64,000 nt of DNA, taken from contig NZ_CP126101.1 of the NCBI RefSeq assembly GCF_030123245.1, forward strand, positions 1,424,501-1,488,500, written 5' to 3'. Below, piece after piece: positions 18,780 through 28,734 of the stretch. The DNA is from Lysinibacillus pakistanensis (lineage in GTDB: Bacteria; Bacillota; Bacilli; Bacillales_A; Planococcaceae). How positions within the stretch are numbered: the stretch's first letter is position 1; every line of letters starts with the position of its first letter. A program made the position numbers and the translations under genes. Under the pieces are notes generated by a model. That model was not told where the DNA came from. It was given only the letters and a program-made list of their open reading frames with translations, and made no database searches.

Positions 18780-19502
18780 GTGAAAGTGTCAGAAAATATT
18801 TCAGTGTTAGTAGTAGATGACGAGGATCGAATTCGACGCTTATTAAAAATGTATTTGGAGCGTGAAGGGTACCTTGTAGACGAAGCAGAAAATGGTGAAC
18901 AAGCGATCGAAAAATCTTTAGAAAAAGAGTATCACTGTATTTTACTAGATATCATGATGCCTGAAAAAGACGGACTTGAAGTATGTGCAGAAATCCGTGA
19001 ACGTGCAGCAACACCAATTATCTTATTAACTGCTAAGGGCGAAGAAGCAAACCGTGTACAGGGCTTTGAGCTTGGGGCAGATGATTATATTGTAAAACCA
19101 TTTAGTCCACGTGAGGTAGTATTACGTGTGAAGGCTATTTTACGCCGTTCACAGGCATTCTCACCTTCGACAAATGCATCCTCCTCTAAAGATTTGGTTG
19201 TATTCCAGCATTTAATGATTGATCATGATGCCCATCGTGTAACAGCAGAGGGAATTGAGGTAAATTTAACACCGAAGGAGTATGAATTGCTTTATTTCCT
19301 AGCGAAATCACCAGATAAAGTATTTGACCGTGAACAATTACTTAAAGAAGTGTGGCATTATGATTTCTTTGGAGATTTACGTACCGTGGATACCCATGTT
19401 AAGCGCTTACGTGAAAAGCTTAATCGAGTATCTGAAAACGCTGCAAAGATGATTGTCACTGTTTGGGGCGTTGGCTACAAATTTGAGGTTGTCAATGAAT
19501 AG
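18780..19502 (+). CDS. resD: Response regulator ResD
   Basis: A 240-residue OmpR-family regulator. The receiver domain has the acidic pair in VVDDED, phospho-acceptor Asp57 (LLDIMMP) and the KPFSPRE lysine; the winged-helix domain ends with DLRTVDTHVKRLREKL and VWGVGYKFEV. In B. subtilis ResD activates respiration, nitrate/nitrite and cytochrome c genes at low oxygen. It starts at GTG 18780. It overlaps resE by 8 bases. Confidence 0.96.
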   Translation: MKVSENISVLVVDDEDRIRRLLKMYLEREGYLVDEAENGEQAIEKSLEKEYHCILLDIMMPEKDGLEVCAEIRERAATPIILLTAKGEEANRVQGFELGADDYIVKPFSPREVVLRVKAILRRSQAFSPSTNASSSKDLVVFQHLMIDHDAHRVTAEGIEVNLTPKEYELLYFLAKSPDKVFDREQLLKEVWHYDFFGDLRTVDTHVKRLREKLNRVSENAAKMIVTVWGVGYKFEVVNE

Positions 19503-21270
19503 AATATGGAATAGTGTTGTCGGGAAGCTATGGGTAACCATATTGCTTCTCGTTTCATTTGTATTATTTGTTTTCACGGTTTTGATGCTCGAATTTCTAC
19601 AAAATTACCATATGCAGCAAGCAGAGATTTCGTTACGTCAAACTGCTGCAACAGTAGCAAGTATAGTAGATGATAATGAAACAGCAGAGTCAACGTCGGA
19701 ATTATTAAAAGATATTTTACCCGAAAGCACGAATGCCCTTATTGCTACTGGTGATAACGAAGTATCGTTTGCTTTACAGGAGGGTGTTAATAAAAAAGAA
19801 ATACAGGATACAATATTAGCGAATAAATCCTTCCATAAAATTTTCCAATCAGATGAACCAATTACGAAAGAAATGATGATGCCATCATCTACAGAAAAGG
19901 AAAAAATAGAATCGTATGTTGTCCTTGGCTTCCCATTAAATGTAGAGAATGCGGTGCATGGTGCTGTCTTTATATATCAAAGTCCGGATGCACTTCATAA
20001 AACATCGAAAGAAACAACTAAAATTGTCTTTTTATCTGCCTTTATAGCCTTTGTGCTGACGACATTCTTTGCCTTTTTCCTATCCTCACGTATTACCTCG
20101 CCATTGCGTAAAATGCGTGAATTAGCGTTTGAAATTTCAAAAGGGAATTTTGAAGCAAAAATGCCAACTACACAAAATGATGAAATTGGTCAGCTTGCCG
20201 TTGCCTTTAATCAAATGGGGCGACAATTAAAGCATAATCTAGAAGTAATCAATCAGGAAAATGAACAACTTTCGAATATTTTGACATCGATGACAGATGC
20301 AGTCATTACATTTAATCGGGATCGTACAATATTATTAAGTAACCCACCAGCAGAGCGTTTAATGCAAAAATGGTTTGTTAATAAAGGCTCTCAAAGTGCG
20401 AAGCCAATTCCACCAGAGCTATACCATATGCTGGATCATGTTCTGATGTTTGAGGATAAATTGGAAGAAGAAATTGAGATGGATGGAAATTATTATACGT
20501 TTACGATTAGTCCTCTTTATAGTGGGGAATTGATACGTGGAGCAGTTGCTGTTATTCGTGATATGACAGAGCAGCATCGCTTAGAAAAGCTGCGTTCAGA
20601 TTTCATAGCTAATGTATCCCATGAGCTTAGAACGCCAATTTCAATGCTTCAGGGCTATTCTGAGGCCTTAATGGATGATGATTTTATTCAGGATCAGGAA
20701 GAACGTAACGAGATAACAAAAATTATCTATGATGAATCGAAGCGTATGGGACGTCTAGTAACAGATTTATTGGATCTAGCTCGTATGGAATCGGGGCATA
20801 TGACACTTTATAAGGATGAGCTCCCAATTAATTCTACATTTGAACGGATAACACAAAAATTTGCTCAAGTCGCTAAAGAGAAGCATGTTCGTCTACTATT
20901 TGATAGTGAATTTAATGATGACGCTAGGATAAGTATTGACGAGGATCGGATTGAACAAGTATTAACCAATTTAGTTGACAACGCACTCCGTCATACCGAT
21001 GAAGGGTCAGTTACTGTCAAAATTGAGCAGGAGCCAACATTTGCAAAAATATCTGTTCAGGATACAGGACATGGCATTCCACATGATGACTTACCTTATG
21101 TTTTTGAACGATTTTATAAAGCCGACAAAGCCCGAACGCGTTCTAAAGGCGGAACTGGCCTAGGTTTAGCTATTGCTAGAAATATTGTAAAGGCACATTC
21201 AGGAACTATTATGGTAGACAGTGTGCTGAAAGAGGGTACGACCTTTACGTTTTATTTACCTTTCGAGTAA
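19495..21270 (+). CDS. resE: Sensor histidine kinase ResE
   Basis: A 591-residue sensor kinase with two membrane helices (about 12-32 and 178-196) around an extracellular loop. HAMP (about 197-250), PAS (255-355), HisKA with phospho-His376 in SHELRTP, and an ATPase domain with N, G1 (DTGHGI) and G2 (GGTGLGLAI) boxes follow. It is the partner of ResD. The frame is open from 19453, but the ATG at 19495, overlapping the resD stop, matches B. subtilis ResE. Confidence 0.95.
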   Translation: MNRIWNSVVGKLWVTILLLVSFVLFVFTVLMLEFLQNYHMQQAEISLRQTAATVASIVDDNETAESTSELLKDILPESTNALIATGDNEVSFALQEGVNKKEIQDTILANKSFHKIFQSDEPITKEMMMPSSTEKEKIESYVVLGFPLNVENAVHGAVFIYQSPDALHKTSKETTKIVFLSAFIAFVLTTFFAFFLSSRITSPLRKMRELAFEISKGNFEAKMPTTQNDEIGQLAVAFNQMGRQLKHNLEVINQENEQLSNILTSMTDAVITFNRDRTILLSNPPAERLMQKWFVNKGSQSAKPIPPELYHMLDHVLMFEDKLEEEIEMDGNYYTFTISPLYSGELIRGAVAVIRDMTEQHRLEKLRSDFIANVSHELRTPISMLQGYSEALMDDDFIQDQEERNEITKIIYDESKRMGRLVTDLLDLARMESGHMTLYKDELPINSTFERITQKFAQVAKEKHVRLLFDSEFNDDARISIDEDRIEQVLTNLVDNALRHTDEGSVTVKIEQEPTFAKISVQDTGHGIPHDDLPYVFERFYKADKARTRSKGGTGLGLAIARNIVKAHSGTIMVDSVLKEGTTFTFYLPFE

Positions 21271-21359
21271 TTCATATTATTGCCTTTTAGTGGTATTAAT
21301 TGGCTGTAACTTCTGTAAACATAAAGACGACAAATATTATAGAACGGGGGTGGAGTGCA

Positions 21360-21893
21360 TTGAATGACTCCGTGTTCCATCGACTATACGATGCATACCA
21401 TCAAGACGTGTTCCAGTTTCTTATTTATTTAGTAAAAAACCGTACACTTGCTGAAGATTTAGCGCACGAGGTTTATGTACGAGTGTTGCGCTCATACGAT
21501 CAATTTGCAGGAAATAGCAGTGAAAAGACATGGCTATTTGCCATTGCTAAAAATGTTGCAATTGATCACTTTCGGAAGCAGGCAGTACGCCAGAAGCATT
21601 CACTTGATTTTTTTGACTGGGAAACGGAACAGCTCCATTCAAACACACCATCACCGGAAGATATGTTGGAAGCCAGTGATGAATTTATGCAGGTAGAGTC
21701 TGCACTTGAAAACTGTACAGGAGACCAAAAAATGGTTATCATTATGCGCTACTTTCAAGATTTATCGATTGCAGAAACAGCACAAATACTAGATTGGACA
21801 GAAGCGAAGGTAAAAACGACGCAGCATCGTGCCATCAAATTTTTGAGGCAACAGCTACAACAGGTTAGAGAACAGGAGGCGAAACGGCAATGA
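21360..21893 (+). CDS. sigX: ECF sigma factor SigX
   Basis: A 177-residue extracytoplasmic-function sigma factor. Region 2 (FQFLIYLVKNRTLAEDLAHEVYVRVLRSYDQF, then EKTWLFAIAKNVAIDHFRKQ) and region 4 (LSIAETAQILDWTEAKVKTTQHRAIKFLRQQL) are clear. In Bacillus SigX governs cell-envelope charge and lipid genes. An upstream TTG at 21300 would add 20 residues, but GGGGGTGGAG just before TTG 21360 and the B. subtilis N-terminus favour the shorter form. It overlaps rsiX by 4 bases. Confidence 0.88.
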   Translation: MNDSVFHRLYDAYHQDVFQFLIYLVKNRTLAEDLAHEVYVRVLRSYDQFAGNSSEKTWLFAIAKNVAIDHFRKQAVRQKHSLDFFDWETEQLHSNTPSPEDMLEASDEFMQVESALENCTGDQKMVIIMRYFQDLSIAETAQILDWTEAKVKTTQHRAIKFLRQQLQQVREQEAKRQ

Positions 21894-23173
21894 CACATAA
21901 CCAGTTTGATGATGACCAGCTAGAACATGTATTGAACAATGCCCCTAAGCTTTCTGACCGCCGTTCTAAAGAAGAAATATTAAATCGATTATTGGCAGAT
22001 GCCCGCTTGCAGGATAATGTTCATCTACAAGAAGCCATCCAGCAGCCAATAGAAGAAATGTCAGCCCAAGAACAACAGCAAAGTACAGAAACAACAAAGC
22101 CCAAAAACCGTAAATGGCCAATCTTTATGAGTGTTGCCGCTGTTTTCGCATTAACAGTAGGTGTAGGCTCTATGTTTATGAATAATAATCATTCTAAGCT
22201 AGATCAGGCGACGGCACCTGACATTGCACCATATTCTACTATGGAAGATGCGCCAGCTGCCAAAAGTGCTGAAAATCATGATAATTTTTTGGATTCGAGC
22301 ATTGTTGCAGAACATGCTAAAATTATGTCTTTACGTACCTCGGTGTATGAGGAAGACTTAACGGATGCCGTTGTCTTCCGCATTGGTTTAGCAAGCAGAG
22401 ATGTAGAAAGTGTACCAATGACATATGTTATTCCCAATGAGCGAGTTGAAGAAGATTTTGGGAAAGAAAAACCTTCTACATTACAAATGTATAAAAAGTA
22501 TGCACCACAAATTGAAGAGGAAGCAAAAGGCTTTACTAACTATCATCCATATCAAGGTGAATTGAAGGAAAAGGATGATAAGTTGATTCATGTTTTACCT
22601 GAGAAAAATGATTATGATGTAGCTTCTGCACCTGTGAATGAGTACAAGGGAACCTTGCAGGATACATTTTCAGACTCTGAATATACAGAGGTTGAGTTTG
22701 AAAACGCAGATGGTACGCCATACGAGTTCTCTCAAGAAGGAGAGCCGAGTAAGGCCATGTCGTTAACAGGTCCGAGTCATTTTAATTATTACTTATATAA
22801 GGACCATGATAATGGGGCTGAATATTTATCACCTGATTTTCGTCAAACTTTTTCCTCGGTAACAGAAGCGATTACGGTTATGCGCAATAAAAATGATGAT
22901 GTTTATGTTCCTGTCGTTCCAGAAAATGTGACTTATACTGTGCAAGAGGTTGCTGAGGGTGTAATTGTAACCTTTAAAGATCCTCTTGATTTAACATCAA
23001 TGGACCCAGTTCGAGCAACACAATTAATCGAAGCAATGATGCTAACGGCTGCAAGCTTTGATAAACAATTACGCCTAGATAATGTAGTTCAGGAAAGCTG
23101 GGAAGGCTTTGATTTTAAAAATTTCCTACCCAAGCCAGTTGGCCCAAACAAGCAATATATGGAGACACCATAG
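21890..23173 (+). CDS. rsiX: Anti-sigma-X factor RsiX
   Basis: A 427-residue protein with a cytoplasmic N-terminal part (about 1-80), one membrane helix (KWPIFMSVAAVFALTVGVGSMFM, about 84-106) and a large outer domain. The layout and ATGA coupling to sigX identify it as the membrane anti-sigma factor. It is longer than the 368-residue B. subtilis RsiX. The outer domain includes repeated acidic/proline-poor segments and ends in a GerMN-like stretch; I am not sure of that last assignment. Confidence 0.88.
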   Translation: MTHNQFDDDQLEHVLNNAPKLSDRRSKEEILNRLLADARLQDNVHLQEAIQQPIEEMSAQEQQQSTETTKPKNRKWPIFMSVAAVFALTVGVGSMFMNNNHSKLDQATAPDIAPYSTMEDAPAAKSAENHDNFLDSSIVAEHAKIMSLRTSVYEEDLTDAVVFRIGLASRDVESVPMTYVIPNERVEEDFGKEKPSTLQMYKKYAPQIEEEAKGFTNYHPYQGELKEKDDKLIHVLPEKNDYDVASAPVNEYKGTLQDTFSDSEYTEVEFENADGTPYEFSQEGEPSKAMSLTGPSHFNYYLYKDHDNGAEYLSPDFRQTFSSVTEAITVMRNKNDDVYVPVVPENVTYTVQEVAEGVIVTFKDPLDLTSMDPVRATQLIEAMMLTAASFDKQLRLDNVVQESWEGFDFKNFLPKPVGPNKQYMETP

Positions 23174-23190
23174 AACTTTATGGTGAAGTT

Positions 23191-23240
23191 TAAGGAGTAT
23201 TCTCATACATCGACAGTGGGACGAGAATACTCCTTATTGA
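23191..23240 (+). terminator. Intrinsic terminator of sigX-rsiX
   Basis: TAAGGAGTATTCTC and GAGAATACTCCTTA form a 14-bp perfect stem, followed by TTGATTTTGA. The tail is only weakly T-rich. Confidence 0.75.
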
Positions 23241-23366
23241 TTTTGATAAATCATCTAACTGTCCATAAAACATACAAATCTAATAGGATTTTTTAAGCAG
23301 AACTATTTACTTTTTCTAAATAATTCATTATAGTAAAGCTGTAGAACAAAAATAATATATTGATTC

Positions 23367-23548
23367 ATCTTCGGGGCAGGGTGAAAATCCCGACCGGCGG
23401 TAATAGAGTTGTAAATCGCTAATGTGAAAAACATTGGCTCGAATGATTTACCAAAGACTCTTCAGCCCGCGACCTGTGCAAAGTTTTTTGCATGGCTGAC
23501 TTGGTGTAATTCCAAGGCCGACAGTTAGAGTCTGGATGGGAGAAGATG
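23367..23548 (+). ncRNA. FMN riboswitch (RFN element)
   Basis: The conserved RFN blocks are visible in order: ATCTTCGGGGCAGGGTGAAA, CCCGACCGGCGGT, AGCCCGCGA, TTGGTGTAATTCCAAGGCCGACAG and TCTGGATGGGAGAAGAT. Outer arms ATCTTC and GAAGAT close P1. It precedes ribU with a terminator between, so FMN should switch ribU off. Confidence 0.96.
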
Positions 23549-23665
23549 GAGGTACGATCGTCATTTGTTATTTTACATTGGCTATGAACGAGCGTTTTTT
23601 CAATATGGCTTTAAAGTCCGCTCAAAAATAGCTAATTAATGGCGTTTATTAATCATGCCTATTCT

Positions 23666-23696
23666 CCCTTATGCGAAAAATGCATAAGGGTTTTTT
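23666..23696 (+). terminator. Riboswitch-controlled terminator before ribU
   Basis: CCCTTATGC (23666-23674) pairs perfectly with GCATAAGGG (23682-23690), then six T. It is the likely off-state of the FMN riboswitch. Confidence 0.88.
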
Positions 23697-23769
23697 CGTG
23701 AATAACATATGATTAGGTCGTAGCCTTTCTTCTTGCGAGATTGAATCAGCAAAGAGGAGAGAGTTTTCA

Positions 23770-24357
23770 ATGAAGAAAAATGTTAAACTTCAATCGTTTA
23801 TTACGATTGGCATGCTGAGCAGTATTTCGTTTTTATTAATGCTATTTAATTTTCCAATTCCACCATTCCCAGCGTTTTTGGAAGTGGATTTCAGTGATAT
23901 GCCTGCATTATTAGCAGCCATCACTATGGGACCTGTAGCGGGAATTCTAGTAGAGTTATTTAAAAATGTATTGGATTGGATTTTCTCAGGCACGCCAACG
24001 GGAGTACCAGTAGGACATATCGCTAACTTCACAACAGGTATTTTATTTATTTTACCAGTATCCTTTATTTTTAAGCGTTTTAAAAACATTGGGGGTCTTA
24101 TTGGGGGCTTGGCAGCAGGAACAATCGTTATGGCGGTTGGTATGAGTGTTCTTAACTATGCTGTATTTTTACCGATGTACACGTACTTTTTAGGGATGGA
24201 GCCTGTTGTAGGGGATTCATTATATACAATGATTGTGGCTGGAATCTTGCCATTTAATATTGTCAAAGGTATTTTATTAACTGTTATCATGGCTTTATTA
24301 TTTACAACTATGCGCAAATGGATTGATCGACAGCGTCATATGTATTTAACAAAATAA
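23770..24357 (+). CDS. ribU: Riboflavin ECF transporter S component RibU
   Basis: A 195-residue protein with about six membrane helices, the substrate-binding subunit of an energy-coupling-factor transporter for riboflavin. Family features such as FPIPPFPAFLEVDFSDMPALLA and the following GP(V)AGILVELFKN are clear. The ATPase and T components are encoded elsewhere, as usual. The upstream FMN riboswitch independently supports the substrate. AGAGGAGAG precedes the ATG, and it has its own terminator. Confidence 0.95.
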   Translation: MKKNVKLQSFITIGMLSSISFLLMLFNFPIPPFPAFLEVDFSDMPALLAAITMGPVAGILVELFKNVLDWIFSGTPTGVPVGHIANFTTGILFILPVSFIFKRFKNIGGLIGGLAAGTIVMAVGMSVLNYAVFLPMYTYFLGMEPVVGDSLYTMIVAGILPFNIVKGILLTVIMALLFTTMRKWIDRQRHMYLTK

Positions 24358-24369
24358 GATTATATATAA

Positions 24370-24402
24370 CCTCGAGTGATTTCATAGGCTCGAGGTTTTT
24401 TT
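24370..24402 (+). terminator. Intrinsic terminator of ribU
   Basis: CCTCGAG (24370-24376) and CTCGAGG (24389-24395), then seven T. Confidence 0.92.
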
Positions 24403-24507
24403 ATGGATAGAAATGCGAAAGTGAGGGATAGAACGCTTGAAGTAATGGATAGAAATGCGAAAGTGAAGGATAGAATCTTTGAAATAATGGATAGATTCAT
24501 CAAATGA
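24403..24507 (+). repeat. 21-bp-period repeat encoding DR-heptads (34-codon frame)
   Basis: An open frame of 34 codons starts on the last T of the ribU terminator and ends in TGA. It reads as heptads DRNAKVR, DRTLEVM, DRNAKVK, DRIFEIM, then DRFIK. There is no ribosome site, so it may be untranslated. At the DNA level a 42-bp double unit is repeated with few changes. The same heptad type occurs at 4842-4931. Confidence 0.75.
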
Positions 24508-24582
24508 ACTTAATCTAGTCGAGCCCAGTAATTTCATGTAGAATTAAGAAAGAGTTTAGAAATGCTAGAGGAGTTTGAAGAG

Positions 24583-25929
24583 ATGAGTGAGAAAAAGGGA
24601 CAATGGTCTAGTAAACTAGGCTTTATTTTGGCATCAGCAGGTGCAGCAATCGGATTAGGGGCAATTTGGAAGCTTCCATATGTTACTGGTCAAAGTGGTG
24701 GGGGAGCATTTTTCCTAGTCTTTGTTCTATTTACGTTGTTAATTGGTTTACCGATGCTATTATCAGAATATGTGTTAGGTCGTGGCACCCAATCTGAGGC
24801 GGTCACTGCCTATAAAAAAGTGGCACCAACGAAGCCAGGCTGGGCATGGATTGGCCGCATGGGTGTACTGGGTTGTTTTTTATTATTAACTTTTTATAGT
24901 GTTGTGGGTGGTTGGATTTTTATTTATAGTGGTCTTGGTGTGGCTGGAACAGTTATTGATCCCGCTAATAACCCTAGTGAACTATTTGGAAAGATTATAG
25001 GTACGCCTTGGATTACATTACTTGGTTTAGGGTTATTTACGCTAGCTAATGTACTAGTGATATCTCTTGGTGTACAAAATGGTATAGAAAAGGCCAATAA
25101 GTTTATGATGCCACTATTGTTTATTATGTTTATTGTACTTGTTGTCCGAGCAGTAACATTAGACGGGGCAATGGAGGGTGTGAAATTTTTCTTATGGCCA
25201 GACTTCTCTAATATTACGGGAAAGGCTATTTTAGAAGCGTTAGGACAATCCTTCTTTGGCTTAGCAGTAGGATTTTCCTGTCTTGTGACCTACAGCTCCT
25301 ATTTAAAGAAGGATGTAAGCTTACCTAACTCGGCGGGCTCAGTTGTTCTTTTAACGGTACTTGTATCGTTTTTAGCAGGATTAGCGATTTTCCCGGTGGT
25401 ATTTGCCTTTGATTTAGAGCCAGCTTCTGGACCAGGCTTACTGTTTATGGTGCTACCGACAGCATTTAGCCAAATGCCATTTGGTGAAGTATTCTTAGCG
25501 TTGTTTTTATTACTATTTTTATTTGCAACGTTAACATCTTCCTTCAGTTTATATGAAATTATCGTGGCAGCATTTATAGAAAAGGGGCGAATGTCTCGCT
25601 CAGCATTAACACTATTATTAGGTATGGTAGTCTTTATTGCTGCAATTCCAGCAGCACTGTCATCTAGTACCTTAGCTGATGTATCATTCTTCGGGAAAAC
25701 AATTTTTGATACGACAGATTTTCTAGTATCGAATTTAATGCTTCCATTAGGAAATTTATTAATAGCTTTCTTTATTGCACATATAGCCGATAAAGAATTT
25801 GTGAAGAAGGAATTACTGATGGGAAGTCAGATGGGGCAGGGGTACTATTCTACATATCGATTATTAATGTTAATTGTAGTACCGATAGTTATTCTTGTTG
25901 TTTTACTAAATATGCTTTTACAATATTAA
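24583..25929 (+). CDS. Sodium:neurotransmitter symporter (NSS/SNF) family transporter
   Basis: A 448-residue transporter with about 11-12 membrane helices. The helix 1 signature KLGFILASAGAAIGLGAIWKLPY, followed by GQSGGGAFFLVF, holds the unwound sodium/substrate site seen in LeuT. Bacterial members import amino acids with sodium. The substrate cannot be told from sequence. The frame opens at 24562; AGAGGAG at 24567 fits ATG 24583. It stands alone, ending in a terminator shared with the convergent STAS gene. Confidence 0.9.
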   Translation: MSEKKGQWSSKLGFILASAGAAIGLGAIWKLPYVTGQSGGGAFFLVFVLFTLLIGLPMLLSEYVLGRGTQSEAVTAYKKVAPTKPGWAWIGRMGVLGCFLLLTFYSVVGGWIFIYSGLGVAGTVIDPANNPSELFGKIIGTPWITLLGLGLFTLANVLVISLGVQNGIEKANKFMMPLLFIMFIVLVVRAVTLDGAMEGVKFFLWPDFSNITGKAILEALGQSFFGLAVGFSCLVTYSSYLKKDVSLPNSAGSVVLLTVLVSFLAGLAIFPVVFAFDLEPASGPGLLFMVLPTAFSQMPFGEVFLALFLLLFLFATLTSSFSLYEIIVAAFIEKGRMSRSALTLLLGMVVFIAAIPAALSSSTLADVSFFGKTIFDTTDFLVSNLMLPLGNLLIAFFIAHIADKEFVKKELLMGSQMGQGYYSTYRLLMLIVVPIVILVVLLNMLLQY

Positions 25930-25937
25930 AAAAGCAG

Positions 25938-25966
25938 GGGTGTATTCCATTCTCAGGAATACACCC
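25938..25966. terminator. Bidirectional terminator
   Basis: GGGTGTATTCC (25938-25948) pairs with GGAATACACCC (25956-25966) between two convergent genes. Confidence 0.75.
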
Positions 25967-25994
25967 TATTGTAATAATGGGGGCAACGATAGGG

Positions 25995-26381
25995 TTAATA
26001 TTCGTTAAGTGATAATTCTCCTAACCAGTCTTCTTTAATCATCTTTCTTGCTTGCTCTTCGCTGTTTGTAATAGGAAAAACTTTATCAACCTGTGAAATA
26101 GCGAATAAGTTGCGGATGAAATCATCGACGACAATAATGGCGATTTTCTTTTCTTTTAAAGATACTTTTTTGGCAAAGTTGACAATCATTCCAAAGCCAG
26201 TACTATCAATATTAGTTACTTTTTGCATATCGATAATATAGCCATGCTTTGTTTCTAAATTAAGCGATTGAAGATCTTTTTTTATATCCTCAATCAGCCC
26301 GTATTCTAAATCGCCAGTAAATGCAATTAAGATATAATCAGCCTTTGTGCCAACATCCATCGCAATTTTCTTCTGATTCAT
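25995..26381 (-). CDS. STAS-domain anti-sigma factor antagonist-like protein
   Basis: A 128-residue STAS protein of the SpoIIAA/RsbV type. The phosphorylation loop is present as NIDSTGFGMIV. It is the last gene of a run with a receiver-PP2C phosphatase, a HATPase and a methyl-accepting sensor, all on the minus strand. In such partner-switching systems the STAS protein is phosphorylated by the kinase and reset by the phosphatase. No sigma factor lies beside it, so the final target is unknown. A 142-base gap with a strong IR (26438-26487) separates it from the sensor gene. Confidence 0.85.
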   Translation of the reverse strand: MNQKKIAMDVGTKADYILIAFTGDLEYGLIEDIKKDLQSLNLETKHGYIIDMQKVTNIDSTGFGMIVNFAKKVSLKEKKIAIIVVDDFIRNLFAISQVDKVFPITNSEEQARKMIKEDWLGELSLNEY

Positions 26382-26437
26382 ACTATAGCGCCTCCACTTT
26401 CCTTTTCATGTTTATCGAATAATTTATATTTGGCATT

Positions 26438-26487
26438 GTGGGAGTCGTGAATGTCCGTATAAGCAAATTGTTTTAATAAACTCCCAC
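26438..26487 (-). promoter_or_regulatory. Inverted repeat between sensor and STAS genes
   Basis: GTGGGAGT (26438-26445) and ACTCCCAC (26480-26487) are perfect complements over a 34-base loop. No T run follows on the minus strand, so it may set relative expression or mRNA stability instead of ending transcription. Confidence 0.45.
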
Positions 26488-26523
26488 TGATTCTAACACA
26501 CATAGTATCATGTTAAGCCTTAA

Positions 26524-28218
26524 TTAAAACTTAAATTTATTGACTTCGTTTTGTAATTTATCAGCAATTGTTGCTAATTCATCTGAGTTTTGTGTTATCT
26601 CAGCTACGGTTGCATATTGCTCCTCGGAGGTAGCGGCGATTTCCTCTGTTGCAGCCGCAGCGTCTTCAATGATGCGAGAAATGTCATGAATAGCTTGTTG
26701 AACACCTAAGGAGTTATCATTGACATGCGAAAATGCAGACTTCATTTGTTCAACACCTTTTTCCGTTTCTACAACCTTCTCCACTATCTCTTTTAAGGCA
26801 GTTCCTCCCTTGTTGATAATTGTTACTTGCTCCTCTACCGCAAGTAGATTACTTTCCATTGTACGAACTGTTACTGATGTTTCGGCTTGAATATCATTTA
26901 TAAGATTTGTAATTTGTCCGGATGCCAGGCTTGATTGCTCGGCTAACTGACGTACCTCAGAGGCAACAACCGCAAAGCCTTTTCCTTGATCTCCTGCGCG
27001 TGCAGCTTCAATGGCTGCGTTAAGGGCAAGTAAATTTGTTTGCTCTGCAATACCTGTAATCACGGTGATAATACCACCAATTTCTTCAGAGCGTTTACCT
27101 AGTTTTTGAATAGAGTCTGTTGCATAAGAGACTGTTTGCGTTACAGCACTTAAATGCTTAATTGCTTCATTAATCGCTTCTTCTCCTTTACGTGCAATTT
27201 TCGATGATTCTATGGCACTAGTCAAGGTCATTTCAGCTTTTTGTAAACTACTCGATGCTTCTTCGATTGTTTTTTGCATCATTGTTACAATTTGCTCAGC
27301 TTGATCGGATTGTGTTGTTGTTCCAACTGCAATTTCATTCATCGTTAATGCAATTTGATTAGAAGCCTCGCTTGTTTGGTGTGATGATTCAGCCAATGAG
27401 TGGGAAGAGTTAGCGATCTGATTAGCGCTGCCAGCCACAATTGTTATCGTTTTTGTTAAACGGTCTTTCATATTACTAAATGCTTGTGCTAAATCTGCTA
27501 TCTCATCTTTGCCTTTAGGATTTAATAATTTTACATTCAAATTTAAATCTGCAAGCTCTTGGGCATTGGAACTTAGGATATTAATTGGATTAATGATTTG
27601 TCGTTGTAAAAACCAACTAATACCAACAATTAATAGAATGGCAATCCCTAAGGAAACGGCTATATTTTCAAGGGCAGATTTTGTTGCAATGCTTATATAA
27701 GGAGCTGTTGGAACGGCTGTTGCCCATACGCCTATTACATCTCCTTTGCTATCTAAAATAGGGTCATAGGCTCCCTGGTGCATGCTTCCTAAAACACTGG
27801 CTGAACCAATAAAACGTTTTTTTTCTCCTAATACTACAGTGGCAACTTCGTCAGATACTTTCGTATTTAAGGCACGCTGTCCGTTTTCAACTATATTAGT
27901 ACTAATTCGTGTATCTTTTTGGAAGATTGATACAGCATTACCGTTTGTTAGCTCTCCGACTTTATCAGCGATTTCAAAATTCTCAACCATATTGACATCG
28001 CCTTTATATAATTGATTATTTTTGATGGACCAATCTCCAGGGAATTTTGCATTTAAATATTCATAGCTTACCTGAATATCTGATAGTAGCTTAGTATTAG
28101 CGCTTTCTAAAAGATTTTTTTTCGCAACATAATAATTTATTCCTGCTAAAAGTGAGGTAAGTAGTAATATACAACTAAAGATTAGCAGGCTTATTTTTTT
28201 TCGGATTGACACTCTCAT
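26524..28218 (-). CDS. Methyl-accepting chemotaxis-type sensor
   Basis: A 564-residue receptor: a signal-anchor helix (about 8-28), an extracellular cache-like sensor domain, a second helix (about 185-203), HAMP, then the long coiled-coil signalling domain. The hairpin tip is visible as [51 protein letters not shown]. The frame starts at 28233, but GGGAGGAG fits ATG 28218. It sits inside a partner-switching gene run instead of a chemotaxis operon, which suggests that its ligand input may feed the phosphatase/kinase pair; that link is inference. Confidence 0.92.
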   Translation of the reverse strand: MRVSIRKKISLLIFSCILLLTSLLAGINYYVAKKNLLESANTKLLSDIQVSYEYLNAKFPGDWSIKNNQLYKGDVNMVENFEIADKVGELTNGNAVSIFQKDTRISTNIVENGQRALNTKVSDEVATVVLGEKKRFIGSASVLGSMHQGAYDPILDSKGDVIGVWATAVPTAPYISIATKSALENIAVSLGIAILLIVGISWFLQRQIINPINILSSNAQELADLNLNVKLLNPKGKDEIADLAQAFSNMKDRLTKTITIVAGSANQIANSSHSLAESSHQTSEASNQIALTMNEIAVGTTTQSDQAEQIVTMMQKTIEEASSSLQKAEMTLTSAIESSKIARKGEEAINEAIKHLSAVTQTVSYATDSIQKLGKRSEEIGGIITVITGIAEQTNLLALNAAIEAARAGDQGKGFAVVASEVRQLAEQSSLASGQITNLINDIQAETSVTVRTMESNLLAVEEQVTIINKGGTALKEIVEKVVETEKGVEQMKSAFSHVNDNSLGVQQAIHDISRIIEDAAAATEEIAATSEEQYATVAEITQNSDELATIADKLQNEVNKFKF

Positions 28219-28296
28219 TAAAACTCCTCCCAATTATACGTTTATAGGGTGTGATGTTGAATCTTATTCCAGAGTTGAGTAATGTTTAAAGATTCA

Positions 28297-28728
28297 TCAA
28301 AGCCCTTCATTTATATATATTTTTTTTGAGATACCAACTAAAAATTTTGTTTCCGAAATATGCTCAAACCAAATATCGTCAACCATATTTTTAACAAAAA
28401 ATAAACCACGCCCACGATCTGAATAATCAAGTTCATTTAAATCGTATTGAAGAACCTTATCCCAATCATTTTCAGCTATCCCTTTTGCCTCATCTGTAAC
28501 AGTTACTTTTATTTCTTCATTGGATTGGTATACATGTATTTGAATTTCCTTTTCTGAGCATGCATCAATTTTCCCCATTGCTTCAACAGCATTTATAACT
28601 AATTCATGTACAACAAAGCGTAATTCTTTTTTATAAGGTAGATTATAAACATTTGCATAATTGTCCATAACTTGGTCTACGAATGCTATAGCTTGTGTAT
28701 CAGGATTTACATTGAGCGTGAATTTCAT
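28297..28728 (-). CDS. Anti-sigma-type serine kinase (HATPase, RsbW/SpoIIAB-like)
   Basis: A 143-residue GHKL ATPase. N box (HELVINAVEAM), G1 box (DEAKGI, slightly altered from DxGxGI) and G2 box (DRGRGLFFVK) are visible. Such proteins bind a sigma factor or other target and phosphorylate a STAS partner. TTG 28734 and GTG 28731 are alternative starts, but AGGTGA spaces best to ATG 28728. It follows the phosphatase gene directly, with the ribosome site overlapping that gene's stop. Confidence 0.85.
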   Translation of the reverse strand: MKFTLNVNPDTQAIAFVDQVMDNYANVYNLPYKKELRFVVHELVINAVEAMGKIDACSEKEIQIHVYQSNEEIKVTVTDEAKGIAENDWDKVLQYDLNELDYSDRGRGLFFVKNMVDDIWFEHISETKFLVGISKKIYINEGL

Positions 28729-28734
28729 CACCAA

